DNA of 64,000 bases from Angiostrongylus vasorum (Eukaryota > Nematoda > Chromadorea > Rhabditida > Metastrongylidae): positions 1 to 64,000 of the forward strand of contig JADANN010000367.1 in NCBI GenBank assembly GCA_018806985.1. Direction: 5' to 3'. Under the pieces are notes generated by a model. It was not told the origin of the DNA, did no database searches, and was given only the letters and a program-made list of their open reading frames with translations. The translations under genes were made by a program, and so were the position numbers. Of the stretch, positions 35,346-47,870 are shown piece after piece (the stretch's first letter is position 1; every line of letters begins with the position of its first letter).

Positions 35346-35389
35346 CGAAAAGGTGGTCGGTTATAGCACCGATAGGTTAAATACGGGTG

Positions 35390-35550
35390 AGAGAAAGACG
35401 ATACAAAGACCGGCATGGTGTAGTGGTGAAGTCGTTGGCCCCAGAAAATGTAATAACGAGGTTCGGTCTCCGCCGCAGACACCTTCGATCGGAGTATTGC
35501 AAACATCGCAAATTCATTGCGGTTATATTTCACATCACACTCTGCCATAG
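35390..35550 (+). repeat. SINE-2 copy
   Basis: CATGGTGTAGTGGTGAAGTCGTTGG and GGTTCGGTCTCCGCCGCAGACACC give the A-box-like and B-box-like parts; ATTGCAAACATCGCA is the altered end. Confidence 0.65.
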
Positions 35551-35689
35551 CCAGTAAACAAAAAGTGACAACACTCCACAGAATTATTTAATCTTTAATT
35601 ATTCACTGCAAGAACTAAGGAATTTCGTTGCAGAAATCACTAGGAACTTCACCGTAACACCGATTTCATTTTGCCTGGAGCCACGGCCT

Positions 35690-35865
35690 TTTCTACCATA
35701 GCAAACATTATTGACTGCTGTGGTGACGACCTGGGTCAGAGTTTGGGCAGGCTGACCTCGGAGTTACACGGAAACACAATGGCTAAACCAGCCTTACTCC
35801 GAGAGATGGAGATTATGCTGGGGGCGGCACAAACAGTGAGGACGGGTGTCCTAGTAACCAAGTAG
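35690..35865 (-). mobile_element. Element C, partial
   Basis: It shares GCTGTGGTGACGACCTGGG, CAGGCTGACCTCGG and GTGAGGACGGGTGTCC with the family; only about half the element is present. Confidence 0.55.
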
Positions 35866-35869
35866 GTAA

Positions 35870-36330
35870 AACACTTTTAAAGAATCTCTTCAAACATGTG
35901 GAAAAGTTCGTTCTTCAGGTCTCCGATGTTTTAAAACGGCAAGCTGATTGGGAACATCCGCTCTGATGCCATATTCGCGATCATTTCGGATCAACTCAAA
36001 GTTGTGATTGGACGTGAAACGCCGGAATGATAGCTATGTAGCTGTTAACCAACGACCAGGTATGAATTGTAACTTTCAGTTCGGCTAGAAGTTCGGTAGT
36101 GCACACATTTGGCGCAAAGAGGGCACTTAGAATAACTACGTTGCCTTCAATGTCGTTACGAAAATCGTCACTTGTGAGAAACGTGGAAATGGCTTAGCTA
36201 CGACGGGGAGAGTCTTAAAACTATGTTTTCTGCATTTTTTGCTTATGTTCTAAAAGTGCCTTTAAAAAAAAGTGTTTTAAGCGAAATGTATATATCGGTT
36301 TTTCAAATTATTGTTTTTGCCATTTTTGTT
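35870..36330. other. Stretch without a recognised gene
   Basis: No repeat, motif or splice pattern recognised. Confidence 0.3.
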
Positions 36331-36334
36331 AAAT

Positions 36335-37060
36335 ATTAATGGGGCGAGAAGAGCGCAGTGATTAGCGACGTAGTCGATCAGAAGGACGAAGGTTCTCTTG
36401 GATCACTTCTCCAACGCTTTCCTCCAATCTACGTGGGAACCCTCACTGCGGTTATCTTCAATATTTCAAGGAGAGTCGACTCGACTAGCATGTTACGACA
36501 TTCATGGAGAAGACGAAATCCTCAAGCAACAACCGCAACAACACGAAATTGCCGAACACCGTTGTGAAGCATGAAGGAGAGTGAAAACGAATCGAATGCA
36601 AGAAGTGATTGGATCGTCACAGCATATGTGGTGACGGAACATGTAGAATAAAAACAATATTGACAATTAACATTAGTTTGGAATATCCTTATTGAGCGCT
36701 AGTAACATAGGTAGTGGTCTTGTTCAATGAACGTTAGGCTCACCCTCGTTCTTCCTCTCGAGGCCTGCCAAGGACCCCTATCTTCGGAAGCGCGAGAAAT
36801 TGACAGCAGACTTGCCTGGGATTTACTCTCTCCCTGTTACCACAATAGTTGACCACTGCTTGTAATGAAAATCTGGGTCCTCCCTTTGACGGCTGTTCCA
36901 GCTATCCAGGGAAGGTCTCCTTGACTAGCAGCCACCGATATCCTGGAAAAGGAACGAAGTCCATGAACAGCAGTTAAAAGTAAGTTGGAAATCCAAAAGA
37001 CCAACAGTTATGGATGCAAGGAAAGGAAAGAGAATGCAGGAAGTGCTAGCATCCTCACAA
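36335..37060 (+). repeat. SINE-4 copy
   Basis: GCGCAGTGATTAGCGACGTAGTCGATCAG is the tRNA-like head; both body halves follow (AAATCCTCAAGCAACAACC near 36520 and the second near 36960). Confidence 0.55.
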
Positions 37061-37399
37061 TGAGTGATATCGCATCGTGAAAAAATGTCTCCTATAATGT
37101 ATTATAGAGACTGTCCAGGATAATGCCTGCATCTCTAGCCCGACGTTTCATTATTCCTAGCCAAAATGAAGCAAATAAGTAGAAAAACCAATTTCGGTTT
37201 AGCATAGCATTTCAACAGCATATACGACGAAATAATATCCACCGAAGATATCAAAGTGGAAAAGGTAGATGAGGGCGGTGAAATCGTCGAGAAGAAATCG
37301 TGAACTGAGTGAAAAGCTCAAATTTCGCCTTGTTCAACCTTCTTCTGCACCAGTGGAATACTCTTCTGGGTACTTGTCCACACACCTTTTAACAGACAA

Positions 37400-38790
37400 A
37401 TTATTTCTACTTTTAGCAAGCAATTTTAAGAGATCAAGGTAGGTCTAGCTACAGTCGTTGTAAGGACAAAATAGTACGAAACTACAAGAAAAGGAAACAC
37501 CGACAAGTAACTCAAATCTTTACTTATTTGGATAGTTGGACGGCCTATAATCAATGGATGTGCGGGCCCCAGAAATAATCTCCAATTTTTTTTTGAAGCT
37601 TTGCTAGCTTAGCCATTGAATATCACAGGAGTCCTGATGTCAGCCTGGCCAAAGTTTGCCACAGGTCGTCACCACCAGAGGCAGTCGCCGCCCATGTAAA
37701 TCAGAAGGAGATTTGATACCAGGACGGTAGCGGATCTTGGTATTTGCCCTACTCTAAAGATGGGCTTATTGGTGAAAACGCAGGATTCCTTCTCGGATTG
37801 TGTGACCCTGCCGTGGGTATGAATCGCCCGCTGTACATCGCCGTCCTGTACCCAGAAAATACGTCCCAGCCACGATGAGGTTGTAAACCCATTTAAGGAT
37901 TCTGATCTTTCTTGGGATTAAAATGCGTTTTTTAAAAAGCTTTCTATCCACAAAATTTTAGTCATTTCGAAAGGATTGCTACTCAAGTGGTTTGCATATT
38001 TAAAACAGTAGCAAATCTCAAAAGGCACACGAGAGACTGTGGTGTTAACAATTTACGAAAAACAACAACACGTGAAGAATAATGGGCGAGCGAGCAGAAT
38101 GAGTGATTTTTCACAGCAGGCAGGACGTGTCTTTCCAAAGCTCAACATCCGGGTTCGACAAGCTCTATCATCACTTAAAAGCGTTAGGGGGCCCCTCAAA
38201 GGCGCGATAATAGCGAAAGTGGTGAAATGGTGTACAGCAAAGTATATAGAGACAAAATAAAGGGCGGTGAAACGTCATGAAAGCAGAGGAGCTACCGTTT
38301 CTTGCTTTTCATCCATACGAAGATGTTTGATTCTGTTAGGATGGAAGCATTAGAAAATGCTTAAGTCAAATAGGGATTTCCAAGTAAGTGCTTAAAATAT
38401 ATGATCCGAGCCATAACGTCACGCTAAGGTCGAATGTTCTTCACTTCCATTTTGGCTTATCACTTTCCACGGCGGTTGTGGAAAAGGCAGTTACGAAAAA
38501 AATACGTGTTCATGATAATTCATGAGCACCAAAATGTGGATGGTTTCGAAGGTTCTTCTAACACCACGACAAATATCGAGGGCGAAGAAAATCGAAAGAT
38601 GGTGAAGAAAGGGGCGTGTGAAAGATGGAGGAAAATGATAAAAGAAGACATGATCCCTTCTAAACGTTATCCCAATCAGCGTTGTAGAACAGCCATACGA
38701 CAGTCACAGCTTCACTAAACAATTTCTCGACGAAAGGGAGAGTGCATTTTTTTTCTAAATTAATGAAGCATTTCCTTAACGATAGAGAGT
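37400..38790 (-). repeat. Element E copy carrying an element C insertion
   Basis: This is the inverse of 6.8-7.8 kb. The flanks at 37440-37530 and 37895-37940 are contiguous in other copies; element C lies between them. A frame at 38039-38260 (HVKNNGRASRMSDFSQQAGR) repeats the one at 7605-7384. Confidence 0.55.
37530..37895 (+). mobile_element. Element C copy nested in element E
   Basis: It has GCTAGCTTAGCCATTGAATATCACAGGAGTCC, AAGTTTGCCACAGGTCGTCACC and CCCAGCCACGATGAGG of the family. The insertion point is inside E, so C was active after E spread. Confidence 0.65.
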
Positions 38791-39103
38791 CAAGTGTTCA
38801 CCGGTGATCAGCCTTTATTTGTTTCCCAATCTTCTATTATTTTCTCTTAATATTCCTCTTTTTACGAGTTTTTCTATAGACAACTGCGAAGCGAGAATGT
38901 GAGCGCTTTTTCAATTACGAAAAAGAACGTTTTCCTGCGGGCACTTTTTAAGTAGGAATTTTCAAATCGGCCAATAACGCTACCACTAACTATTCATCGC
39001 GTTGCAAACTCTTTTTTCCACATGAATCCCTTAATTTAACACATTTCTCACGAGTTTATCGTTTTTGTAAAGTTTGGATGGAGAAATTCACATAAATGCA
39101 CAG

Positions 39104-39109
39104 TTTATT
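39104..39109 (-). terminator. Polyadenylation signal AATAAA of the secreted-protein gene
   Basis: AATAAA on the minus strand lies about 30 nt downstream of the TAA at 39139-39141, a normal distance for a nematode 3' UTR signal. It supports the gene end chosen here. Confidence 0.65.
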
Positions 39110-39138
39110 CCAGACGGTTTTGCAGTTCAGTTCGCGTT

Positions 39139-41668
39139 TTAGGTGACGGTCGCAAACGCCGAGAAGAAGTTCGCTCCAAATGGACCCGATGCCAGCATTC
39201 GAACCGCTCTGTCAACCACACTTTGCCACATCTCTCTGGACCAGTTCGCCATGATGATGTTTGTGGTCTAGACAATTCTCTTTCTTTTAAAATAAATTTT
39301 TACAGAAAAAAAGCAATTCAAACCGTGAGGCTTCCAGAAATTGACAAAGGCCCGGGAGGAATGGGCCCGATAGCCATGTTCATACTTATGTTACAATTAT
39401 CATTAGCCATCATTGCAGCGCATAAAGATGTCACCGTGTTGCCAACGATGATGCAGTGTGGAATCATCATGCCTCTCATAACTGCAAGTAACCTTTTTAT
39501 TCAAACGTTACCAACCATTAAACACTCAATCAAATACGAATGTCAATTTGGTCGGTGATGTTTTCCGTTTTTCCCCGACTTGTGTCTCACTTATTCAAAA
39601 AATGTTGTGTTGAGTATTCAAATCTTTTCAATGACAATGCTTTAAAGCAAACTTCATCGATTTGAAAAATTTTTTGGAAAACGTGCTTTTGCTAGAAGAC
39701 GATTGGAATTTCTTATCCATAGCCTTTGTTCTCTCGGCTTCGTACTATTTCGCAGTAATAAATGCGACCAAACTTCGCTGGAACTCCTAAAATTTCTTCT
39801 TGGAAGTAAAAATAATCTATTTGTTAGAGCTTTATGGACGGGTACTAGGTAGAAAATCCAATTTACACAGAAGAAAATTGAAAGTGGCGAAAGTTGAGCA
39901 CTTCACATGGTTCACAACTTCTTTCAGAACAGGTCGCCATCTGCATCTACTTTTTTCAGGTTCAATGCCTGCGGCAGAATCCACTTCGTCATAATCGCTA
40001 TTGAAAAGGTGGTAGTATATCTAGACGGCTATTTCCCTTGTTTACTTCATTTTGCTTGAGAAGAACAACACGACGGCAGGTGATGCAAGCGTTAAACTGA
40101 ACAGTCTGGATAGTGCACTAATAGTGACAGGACATAACATCATATATTGGATGAAGGCTAGCACTTTTTGCATTCATTTCGTTTCTTCGCAAACCTCGTC
40201 CACAGAGACATTCAGATTTTCATTTGGCTTAGACTGCTGTTTGACGAATTTTCCTTTCCTAAATAAAGTTAAGTGCTGGTCGTCTCCTTTCCAGCTCGAA
40301 TCCTGGGATAGCTGTGCTAGAGGGTTCCTGAGTGAATTTGAACGAGTGACCTGGATCCGGACAAGTCTAGTAGCAGTTTTTTCACCTTGGAGAGAAGAAA
40401 GGCTTGTGATCACGGAAGTATTCGAGCCAGAATCGTGCTGATGATGCTCAGCATCACTAATTTAGCGTCATCGACCTACTGACCATAACAATTAAAAAGA
40501 ACAATAAGGGGCAAAAGCACTGGCAATAATATTAACAGTAATAAGAACAACAGATGAAAATAATATGAACACTAATAGGAATAGTAATAATCGGACAATT
40601 CAGTGTATACATTGCTCTGAAGGCTCCAGCTCTTTAGAAAGATCTGAAAAAAACTACGACGAACGAAGGACATTAAACCTTTTCTTCCACAGCTAATTCA
40701 TTTCCACATCTCCGCCTAATTTAGACAATTTTAAAACCAAATAGAACAAATTGTGGGCAATCTAAATGCCCTTATGCCTTGCACGTTAAAGGTACAGAAT
40801 GGTTGCTAGAAGTTAAAGACTTACATTCCATTGCTGGATCTTGGTTAACGGTTACTTGCTGGCATTCTAACGGAGTATAATTGATCTGAACATTGAGCTG
40901 ACCCAAAATGATTGCGATTATAGCATCAGGGAGGCCAGCACCACGACCTTGGCGTTCCAGAACATCAATGACCTCAAGAACAGACTTCTTCACTAGATGG
41001 TAGCATTTGTATTGAAGCTTTTTCTGTCATGTTAACTCATACAATGCCAAATAAACCGTGTTGAAACTAAAACGCTGACGAAATTTCTGGGAATTTAAAT
41101 TTACTTCCTTCACCCATCCAGAAACTGCGAAAAAAGACTTGAAAGCTAAGAGATGTTAACTCACCGCTTGCATTACAATACGTGACACAAATGCCTGAGC
41201 TCCCGCCATGCTAGTTGCAATGCCAGGAACTCTGGCAGGGACACTGGCTGTGGTGGAGAAAACCATTGCTGTAGGCAAGGTGAAGCCGGTTAAGTTAAAG
41301 TTCCTAGTACTTGCTGCAACAGATTCCGTAGTTTTAGTGCGAATAATTAAAATTTAAATAGTACTGTTGGACTTATTTCCTAGGGCTCAGTTTCGTTTTC
41401 TTCTTCTGCGACTCAAAACTAAGAATATTTTTATGAAACCGTGTGTACTAGAACAGCTCCTGAATAGTGATGAAGAGCTAGATCTACTCAGTCTGTCTAA
41501 CGCTGACGAGTTTAAATCTAAGACTGGAAAGGTGTCTACTGCAATAACAACTTTGTTTTCAATACCTTGACCGGGTGGCATCACTCCACATCCCAGCACT
41601 CTCGAAACTATGGCTTGCAGAGAAATGAGAAAGGCCAGAATTTTTGCCACGTTTGCAACACCTTTCAT
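39139..41668 (-). CDS. Intact five-exon gene for a secreted, nematode-restricted protein (228 aa)
   Basis: The exons on the minus strand are 41668-41566, 41313-41165, 40972-40825, 39481-39324 and 39267-39139. All introns have GT..AG ends and the phases (1, 0, 1, 0) join without a frameshift or stop. The product begins with a hydrophobic signal peptide (residues 1-26, MKGVANVAKILAFLISLQ...), then CGVMPPGQ (27-34), STRNFNLTGF (36-45), VPARVPGIATS (59-69), VIDVLERQGR (85-94), LPDAIIAIILGQL (98-110), HCIIVGNTVTSLC (142-154), TTNIIMANWSREMWQ (187-201) and RMLASGPFGANFF (209-221). It has an even distribution of possible disulfide cysteines and N-glycosylation sequons at N41, N115, N164 and N194. 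I recognise these motifs from memory as a family of uncharacterised secreted proteins found in Caenorhabditis and strongylid nematodes; no function is known to me. Exon 3 could also start a few codons earlier, but the 40972 start fits a pyrimidine-rich acceptor and the family pattern. Both introns and flanks hold old repeat fragments, while the exons are clean, which suggests selection. Confidence 0.9.
39640..40200 (+). repeat. Diverged element E fragment in an intron
   Basis: GATTGGAATTTCTTATCC, TCGTACTATTTCGCAG and GGTGATGCAAGCGTTAAACTGAACAGTCTGG parallel 7670-8080. It lies in intron 3 of the intact secreted-protein gene, opposite to its direction. Confidence 0.5.
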
Positions 41669-41690
41669 GATTGGCTCCTAAAATCTACGG
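41669..41690 (-). promoter_or_regulatory. Probable trans-splice (SL) acceptor of the secreted-protein gene
   Basis: The minus strand reads ATTTTAG about 10 nt before the ATG at 41668. An AG acceptor this close to the start codon is typical of nematode messages that receive a spliced leader. This is inferred from position and motif only; no RNA evidence is available. Confidence 0.4.
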
Positions 41691-41759
41691 AAATACTGTA
41701 GACTCGGGTGGAACAATTTTTTTTGTTTTCTGGATCGGATTATTCACAGAGCAACAACG

Positions 41760-43280
41760 GATTAGGCATTCAGCACTTTTACGTAAGTGAAGTCAGCGAG
41801 GAAGAAAATTTCGCGACTGTTCGACTTCTCGAAGATCTCTGAGATTCCCGATCTCGAAAAGAATTTAAACGAAAACGTTCGGACACTTTTGGGGCACAAA
41901 AAATCTGTCAAATCGTGGAAATCGAGAATTATGCTACGGGAAATCACATGAAATCGGTTAATGAGGTGAAATAAATCTCAAATGCTTATTGGCAACGACG
42001 AATGTGAAGGCGACCGCTTTAACAAAATTCGATGAATGGGCCAATTCGTCAGGTGCCACTGCTTATATTGGGTTCCCATCATCTCATTTCTGTTGTTGCG
42101 ACATGAAATCCTCGCATTCCCACAAATAAATAAATTCATGATCGAGAAGGCGCCGTTCTTACAAGTGCACTTTTGAGAAGAAATCTGTCAAAGAACATAT
42201 CGATTGACAAATCTGAAACAAAACATTCCGTTCTAAGTGTTGTTGACAGCAAGTTTCTTAAGCTATCCCAATTACCACGGCTATGAAACTTTCTTTATTG
42301 AAGGCGACGCTGACTGTCATACAAAAATAAAAGTTCCCAAAGAACTTAAGGATTCAGAAACAGGAAGTGAGTAACATGGCACCAAGAATCTATCAATGTA
42401 GGGAAGGAAAAGAAAACCAGAATGAGAAAAAAAGTTGGAAGAGGCAGCTACTCTAGGGCACTTAAAGGCACCAGGTCTTGCCCTGGACACAAGGACCCAT
42501 CTCTTTGCTGGAATTGCCAGTGCATCGAGATGAGAAGAAGAATGGACATTCTGAAGAAAGTGACTGATGTTACAATGACCCGAGACCTTCTTACTAACCG
42601 TTTTAGGCGTTCCAAGTTTCTAATAAACGTGGATGTTTGTGGAGCGCCGCTATTTGCCCGATATTTCTCCATGAAGTGCAACTAAACAAAATTCGCTGTT
42701 GTACAGTTCGCATAGTGATGTTTCAATGTAATGGTTACAAACTCATAAATGGTTGAACTCATTTCGAACAGATGTTCCAAAGAAAGAGAGCTCCGTAAGA
42801 AATCGGAATGCTGTTTTCTTACAGGAAGCGGTCAATTCGTTTCATTCAATATCAACGGTTTTCAAGTAATCCGTATTTGTTTACCCAAAACAGCGTTTGA
42901 GAGGATGTTTGGCTACATTTTATGAGAAAACGAACTGCCCAGAACTGCGCTCAACACGTTTTCCAGCATTTTCGGCAGTGCACGACAGTAGAACTCGCTC
43001 TTCAGTTAACACGACGGCTTGGACACCGGATTTTGAAAAAAAATGCTTACTGACGACCGCACCTAATGAGAGCGGAAAATTGTTTTGGAAAGAACATCCT
43101 TTACAAAGGTGACTGCACTACGGTAGTGAACGACTTAGCTGGGGAAGCTGAAGATTCCACTCATCACCAAAACGTTGACTCTCCGACATCGAATGTAACA
43201 AGTTCTGTTTTGTTGTTTCGCGAATGACAAATCGAATGCCATATCGGGCTCGTTATGAGTTTTCAAATGAACGCTGAATA
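41760..43280. other. Upstream region of the secreted-protein gene, no other gene recognised
   Basis: Open frames at 42422-42685 (plus) and its shadow on the other strand have no recognised motif or splice signals. The region is not repeated in the window. The promoter of the minus-strand gene probably lies in the part near 41700-42300. Confidence 0.4.
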
Positions 43281-44250
43281 AAGGTGAATAAGCGGTTCCT
43301 TGTTGTGTTCGTTGAATGCCTGAGCAACGAGCTGTTCTGCCACAACATTCCCGCAGCGTTTTCAATACGATATCCCTACAGAGCGAATTTCAGCCGATGT
43401 AGTACAAATAGTCAGATACCTACTACTCAGTATATGAAGATTCTTCGTAAGCTGTATAGAAATTTTACAAAACAACATAACAACAAAGTCAAAAGAGTGG
43501 TTAGGCAAGGCGATAACACCTCGGCAGAATTATTTCCCGCCTCGCGCGTGCAAGCGGCATCGTTTCTACAGCATAAGACAGTACCCAGGCAGAAAGAACT
43601 AATGCTTGCCGACTTTGATAAACCATGTGGAAAGATTAGCCTTCGACCATATCTCACAAAAACGATGTTCATAAAGAACGGATTGCTTTCTTATGCCGCG
43701 TTCACGCTCAAAGGTAAGAATCTCTCTTAATTAGCAGTTACGTTTACCTATGTCGGGAAATCAACATGATGAAACGACATAGCTCCAGAGTTGAGCGGAA
43801 GGAAACGAGTGGCTTGGGAGAGCTTTCAAGAACATCAAGCATGTAGTGAAGAGAACAAGGAACACCCGACTCCGTGCACACCTTTTCGACTCAACGGCAC
43901 TTCCTGTATTGCGTATGCGTCAGAAACCTGGTCGCTGCGTAAGCAGGATGAAAAGATCACTCAGCATTACTGAACGAGAAACCGCAAGGGCGATGCTAGG
44001 AGTATTCCATGTCACACAAGTTAGGGAAGGGATCCTATCAAAGATATCGTTCTCTACGCCCAAGCTGTCGAAGATAAGGTGGGCCGGACACGTGATGCGT
44101 ATGAGCGAGATCCGATGGACGGGAACCGTTAGTGACTGGATTCCTCGGGATCTCAAACGTACTGCAGGAAGACCACAGACCCGATTGTCAGAGTTCTTCT
44201 CGAAAATCCTAGAAAAAAGTTATGATGCTCATTGAGTCCGTAGAGCGAGC
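43280..44250 (+). mobile_element. RTE-B RT fragment
   Basis: FCHNIPAAFS-type start is unclear, but GLLSYAAFTLKGKNLS (43680-43730), ARAMLGVFHVTQVREGI (43985-44030) and RWAGHVMRMSEIRWTGTVSD with ..WIPRDLKRTAGRPQTR (44080-44190) are the C-terminal part of RTE-B. The catalytic box is deleted: 43565-43610 runs into LADFDKPCGKISLRPYLTKT without FADD. Confidence 0.8.
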
Positions 44251-44484
44251 AGAAGCCACTTGGCTACTCTTGCACGCGACAGAGGAAAGCGAAAAATTTA
44301 CTGAAGCCTGCTCGAGTCTCTCGCCGATCAAAGGGACGACTTTAAGGAGGTCAAGAGCGTGAATGGGAAGAGCAGTACGACCGGTGTAAATCAGGATCAG
44401 TAATGTTGAGCCATTAGTGGTAATGTTCATAGTCCTTTTCAAAAATACAACTAAGATTTTCAGTTTTGTAAAGAAAGCAAAGGA

Positions 44485-44770
44485 TAGAAAATGACAAAAG
44501 CTCTCGGCGTTGACCAATCTCCTAAAGGGAGGCGCCATGCACTCGACTTTATTAGGCATCGTCTGGAGGTGATTTGAATGCATATCTGCCCTTTACAATG
44601 ACTTGCAGTGGCCTACCGATGTACCGAGCTAGTCCTGCTATCCTCACAGACAGGTCTGGTACCAATTTTGCCGACCCTGGAGTGATGGAAAGGCTTGGTA
44701 GGCTATGGGCGCGGGAATTGATTCCACTTGTGGGTTGCACGGCGCCTCCGACCACTGCGCCACACGCGCC
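44485..44770 (-). repeat. SINE-1 copy
   Basis: The minus strand reads GCGCGTGTGGCGCAGTGGTCGGAGG, then the family body (CACTCCAGGGTCGGC), to a tail at about 44485 (TTTTCTATCCTTTGC). Nearly full length. Confidence 0.7.
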
Positions 44771-44779
44771 CGAAAAACC

Positions 44780-45200
44780 AAACGCTTATCTAATCCAAAA
44801 GAAACATTGATTTAAAATGAAAGTTTTCTAGGTTTCCGATAATATTTTTTTCTACCTTTCTAGAAATTGAAATAAATAAGCAATCAGCTCACAACAATCA
44901 CCCAGTTCTTCACGTTTCTTGATCATTTTTTGACTTCCTTGACTTTGGGTGTTGCTTTTTCTTAACTTTTTTCACTTTTTTTGTTGTCGATTTCAGACAG
45001 AGTAACGGCAAATTTGCAGACTCCGGTTCTCATTCCGGTTACAACAGGATCATCTATAATGATCTTGGTTTTGAATAACTTAGGTTGTCTTTCGCACAAT
45101 TATACAAGCTGCTTTAGGCCGCTACCTCACCAGGCCTGGGATATCCATTTATTCCGGTTTCGGTCATTGTTGTCATTCTACTGATAGTTACACCAATTTG
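44780..45200. other. Stretch without a firm gene; one exon-like block
   Basis: A strong acceptor (TTGTTGTCGATTTCAG, ending 44996) precedes two open frames, one of which ends in TAA at about 45077. No partner exon was found. Confidence 0.3.
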
Positions 45201-45204
45201 AAAA

Positions 45205-46650
45205 GAATGAATTCGATGAAGAAGGAAAATAATTTAATACTGTGGCATCAGCGACAAATACAGCACTGTATGAAAATGGGTGGAGCAGAAATGATTGTAA
45301 AACATGGTTCCTATCGCTTTCAACGACGTGCCACAAATTCAGTGACCACCTCGCCTTCAGGCTGCAGCCAAATGCACTGGTCTAGCCATTCTCGCAAACA
45401 GCAAGTTGAATTCCCCATGAGGTCGACCAAGATAAACTATTCGTCGTGTTTTAGAAACCGGCTTTCCTTCAACCTTCGTATTACTAACCAGCACATTTTC
45501 TTTCATTGAACCACTAACGCGAGGTCAATAAACGTTTCTACGTCTTCGCCTTCCTCAAAGTTGATAACCCAAGTCGATTTCTACATTTGTTCCCACCCTC
45601 GATATGGTGTCTTCGTCCTTGTATCGAGTCGGATCTTCAGCAGTGGAGCACCGCTTGAAATAAGGCAACCCTCACCTGGCGATTCTATTCTTTCCCGTGT
45701 GGAATCGAGTGCAGAAAGCTTTTCAGAATGAAACTTTCGAGTCATCCTTTTCTAAACAGCACTTTATTGGACCGATGGACGAGTACTGTATAGCTGAGGT
45801 CACAAAGTTCGGGCAGCAGTTGTTCTGCGCTCTGAGAAGAAAGAGAAATTCTTTTCAGTGACGAGCATTTGGGAAGGCGATTATCTCAGCTTTGTTATTG
45901 ATGAGGTCCTAAAGATGGTAGTGGTTCATCCTACAAATCTCCAATATCTAGCTGAAGCTAAAGTGGATCTACTTGATCGCTGCTTCACGAGGACAATCTT
46001 TAAGTGAATTTTTTTGTCCAACACTTTTGCAACAGCAACCTCATCCCTTTGTTGTCTCTATTGCCAAGACACTACGGTGCTGCAAATAAAAATTTACAGA
46101 ACAGTTTAACGAAGAGTGCAAAAAACTGGTGTTGGGATGCTTACTTAATCTATCAGGAACAAAAGTAGTAATATACGCGTTTTATGATTCACTGAGATCA
46201 CCACTTGACTGCATTGGCTGATATTCGTTGACTTTGTGCACCGTCGCATTGAAAGAGCAAAGAGATGGCTGTTGCAAAAGGGCTCGTCGCATCACATTTC
46301 AACTAATGCGACACGGAACTGCTACAAAACAGAACTGACACAACACGGAACTGTTATTCACCTTTATTCAGCGTTCATATAAAAACTTATAACAGCGCCG
46401 ATAATTCAATAACGCTTGCGTTGTTTTCGATTTGTCATTCGAGCTATGGGAACATACTGTTTAACATTTAGTGTCGGAAGATTCTCGATAACACATTAGA
46501 CTATATGAATCTTCACATCGTTCTAGTGCTAGTATGAAGCAGTGCGCATGGAAATGTAAATGCTTCTGCAGAAAAATTCTCTATTTCGTTCTTGGTAGAG
46601 CCGTAAGCATAAGGTTTTTTGAGAGTCGTGCGTTTGAATTACTATTATCT
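45205..46650. repeat. Left part of the 3.3-kb direct segmental duplication (copy 2)
   Basis: Matches 1-1455. No coding potential seen. Confidence 0.7.
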
Positions 46651-47870
46651 GAACGGTTCGAAAAGGACTCGTACGATTGGCCACATCCAAACGATAACAA
46701 AACTCGTTGTAGTATCGCGGGCGTGCAAAAGACCTGTCCGTTTTACTTCAATCGATTTAAAGAAGGCTTTTGACTCAGTTGAGATAGAAGCAGTCATGGA
46801 AGCCCTTTGATAGTCAAGGAGTCCCTACACAGTACATAAAGATTCTTCGTGAGCTGCATAAAAAATTTCACAACAAACATATCACCATTCTACAGCGATA
46901 TTAACATTGACGTTATAAAAAGGGGTTAGGCAAGGCGATAACATCTCACCGAAAATTATTTGCTGCCACCGTACAGAACGTCGTGCGAACATTGGAATCC
47001 GAGAATATGGGAGTGAACAACAATGGTCGGCAGTTACACCGTCTTCGCTTAGCTGATGGCATAGTTCTTATAACACCAAACATTAGCCAAGCGGAAATGC
47101 TGGCCGAATTTTACAAAGCCCTGTGGAAAGATTGATCTTCGGATAAATCTCACAAAAAGCGGTATCCGTGAGGAACGGATTGGTTTCGTATGCCACATTC
47201 ACGCTAAACGGAACAACTATCTCCGAATGCTTCAGTTATGTCTATCTTGGCCGGGAAATCAACACGTTGAACAACTTAGTTCCAGAGTTGAGCAGAAGGA
47301 AACGAGCGGCTTGGTGAGCTTTTGAAGAGCATCGAGGATGTAATGAGGTGAACTAAGAATACCCGACTCGCGCTCATCTTTTAAACTCAAACTCAACGGT
47401 ACTTCCTGCGTTAACGTATGCGTCAGAACCTGGTCGCTGCGTGAACAGGATGAAAAATCACTCCGCGTTATTGAACAGGCAGTCGAAAGGACGATGTTAG
47501 GAGTATCCCATGTCACGCAAGTGAAGGGAAGAGGTCCGAAGTTGTGACCTGCGTCAACGATCAAAAAATCAAAGATGCCGTTCTATACGCCAAACAGTCG
47601 GAGATAAGGTGGGCCGGACACGTAATGCGTATGAATGACAGCCGATGGACAAGAGTCGTTAGCGACTGGTCTCCTCGGGATGCTAAACGCACTGCAGGAA
47701 GACCACCGACGCTATGGTCAGAGTTCTTCACGAAAAGGCTAGAAGAAACATATGATGCTCCACGAGTCCCTAGAACGAGCAGAACCCACTGGGCTACTCT
47801 TGCACGCAACGCGGAAATATGGAAGATTTGGTGGCACCCACTCAAGGCACTGGACGAATAACGGGTCTAC
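46640..47870 (+). mobile_element. RTE-B RT half (copy 2 of the duplication)
   Basis: LHRLRLADGIVLITPNIS (47035-47090; LADG for FADD), YVYLGREIN, DAVLYAKQSEIRWAGHVMRM (47575-47630), RWTRVVSDWSPRDAKRTAGR and RTHWATLARNAEIWKIWW (to 47840). A 375-bp piece present in copy 1 (1455-1829) is absent here. Confidence 0.8.

Noticed and set aside
42422..42685. Cysteine-containing open frame upstream of the secreted-protein gene
   Set aside because: Open on both strands, no motif, no signal peptide and no splice signals; most likely chance.
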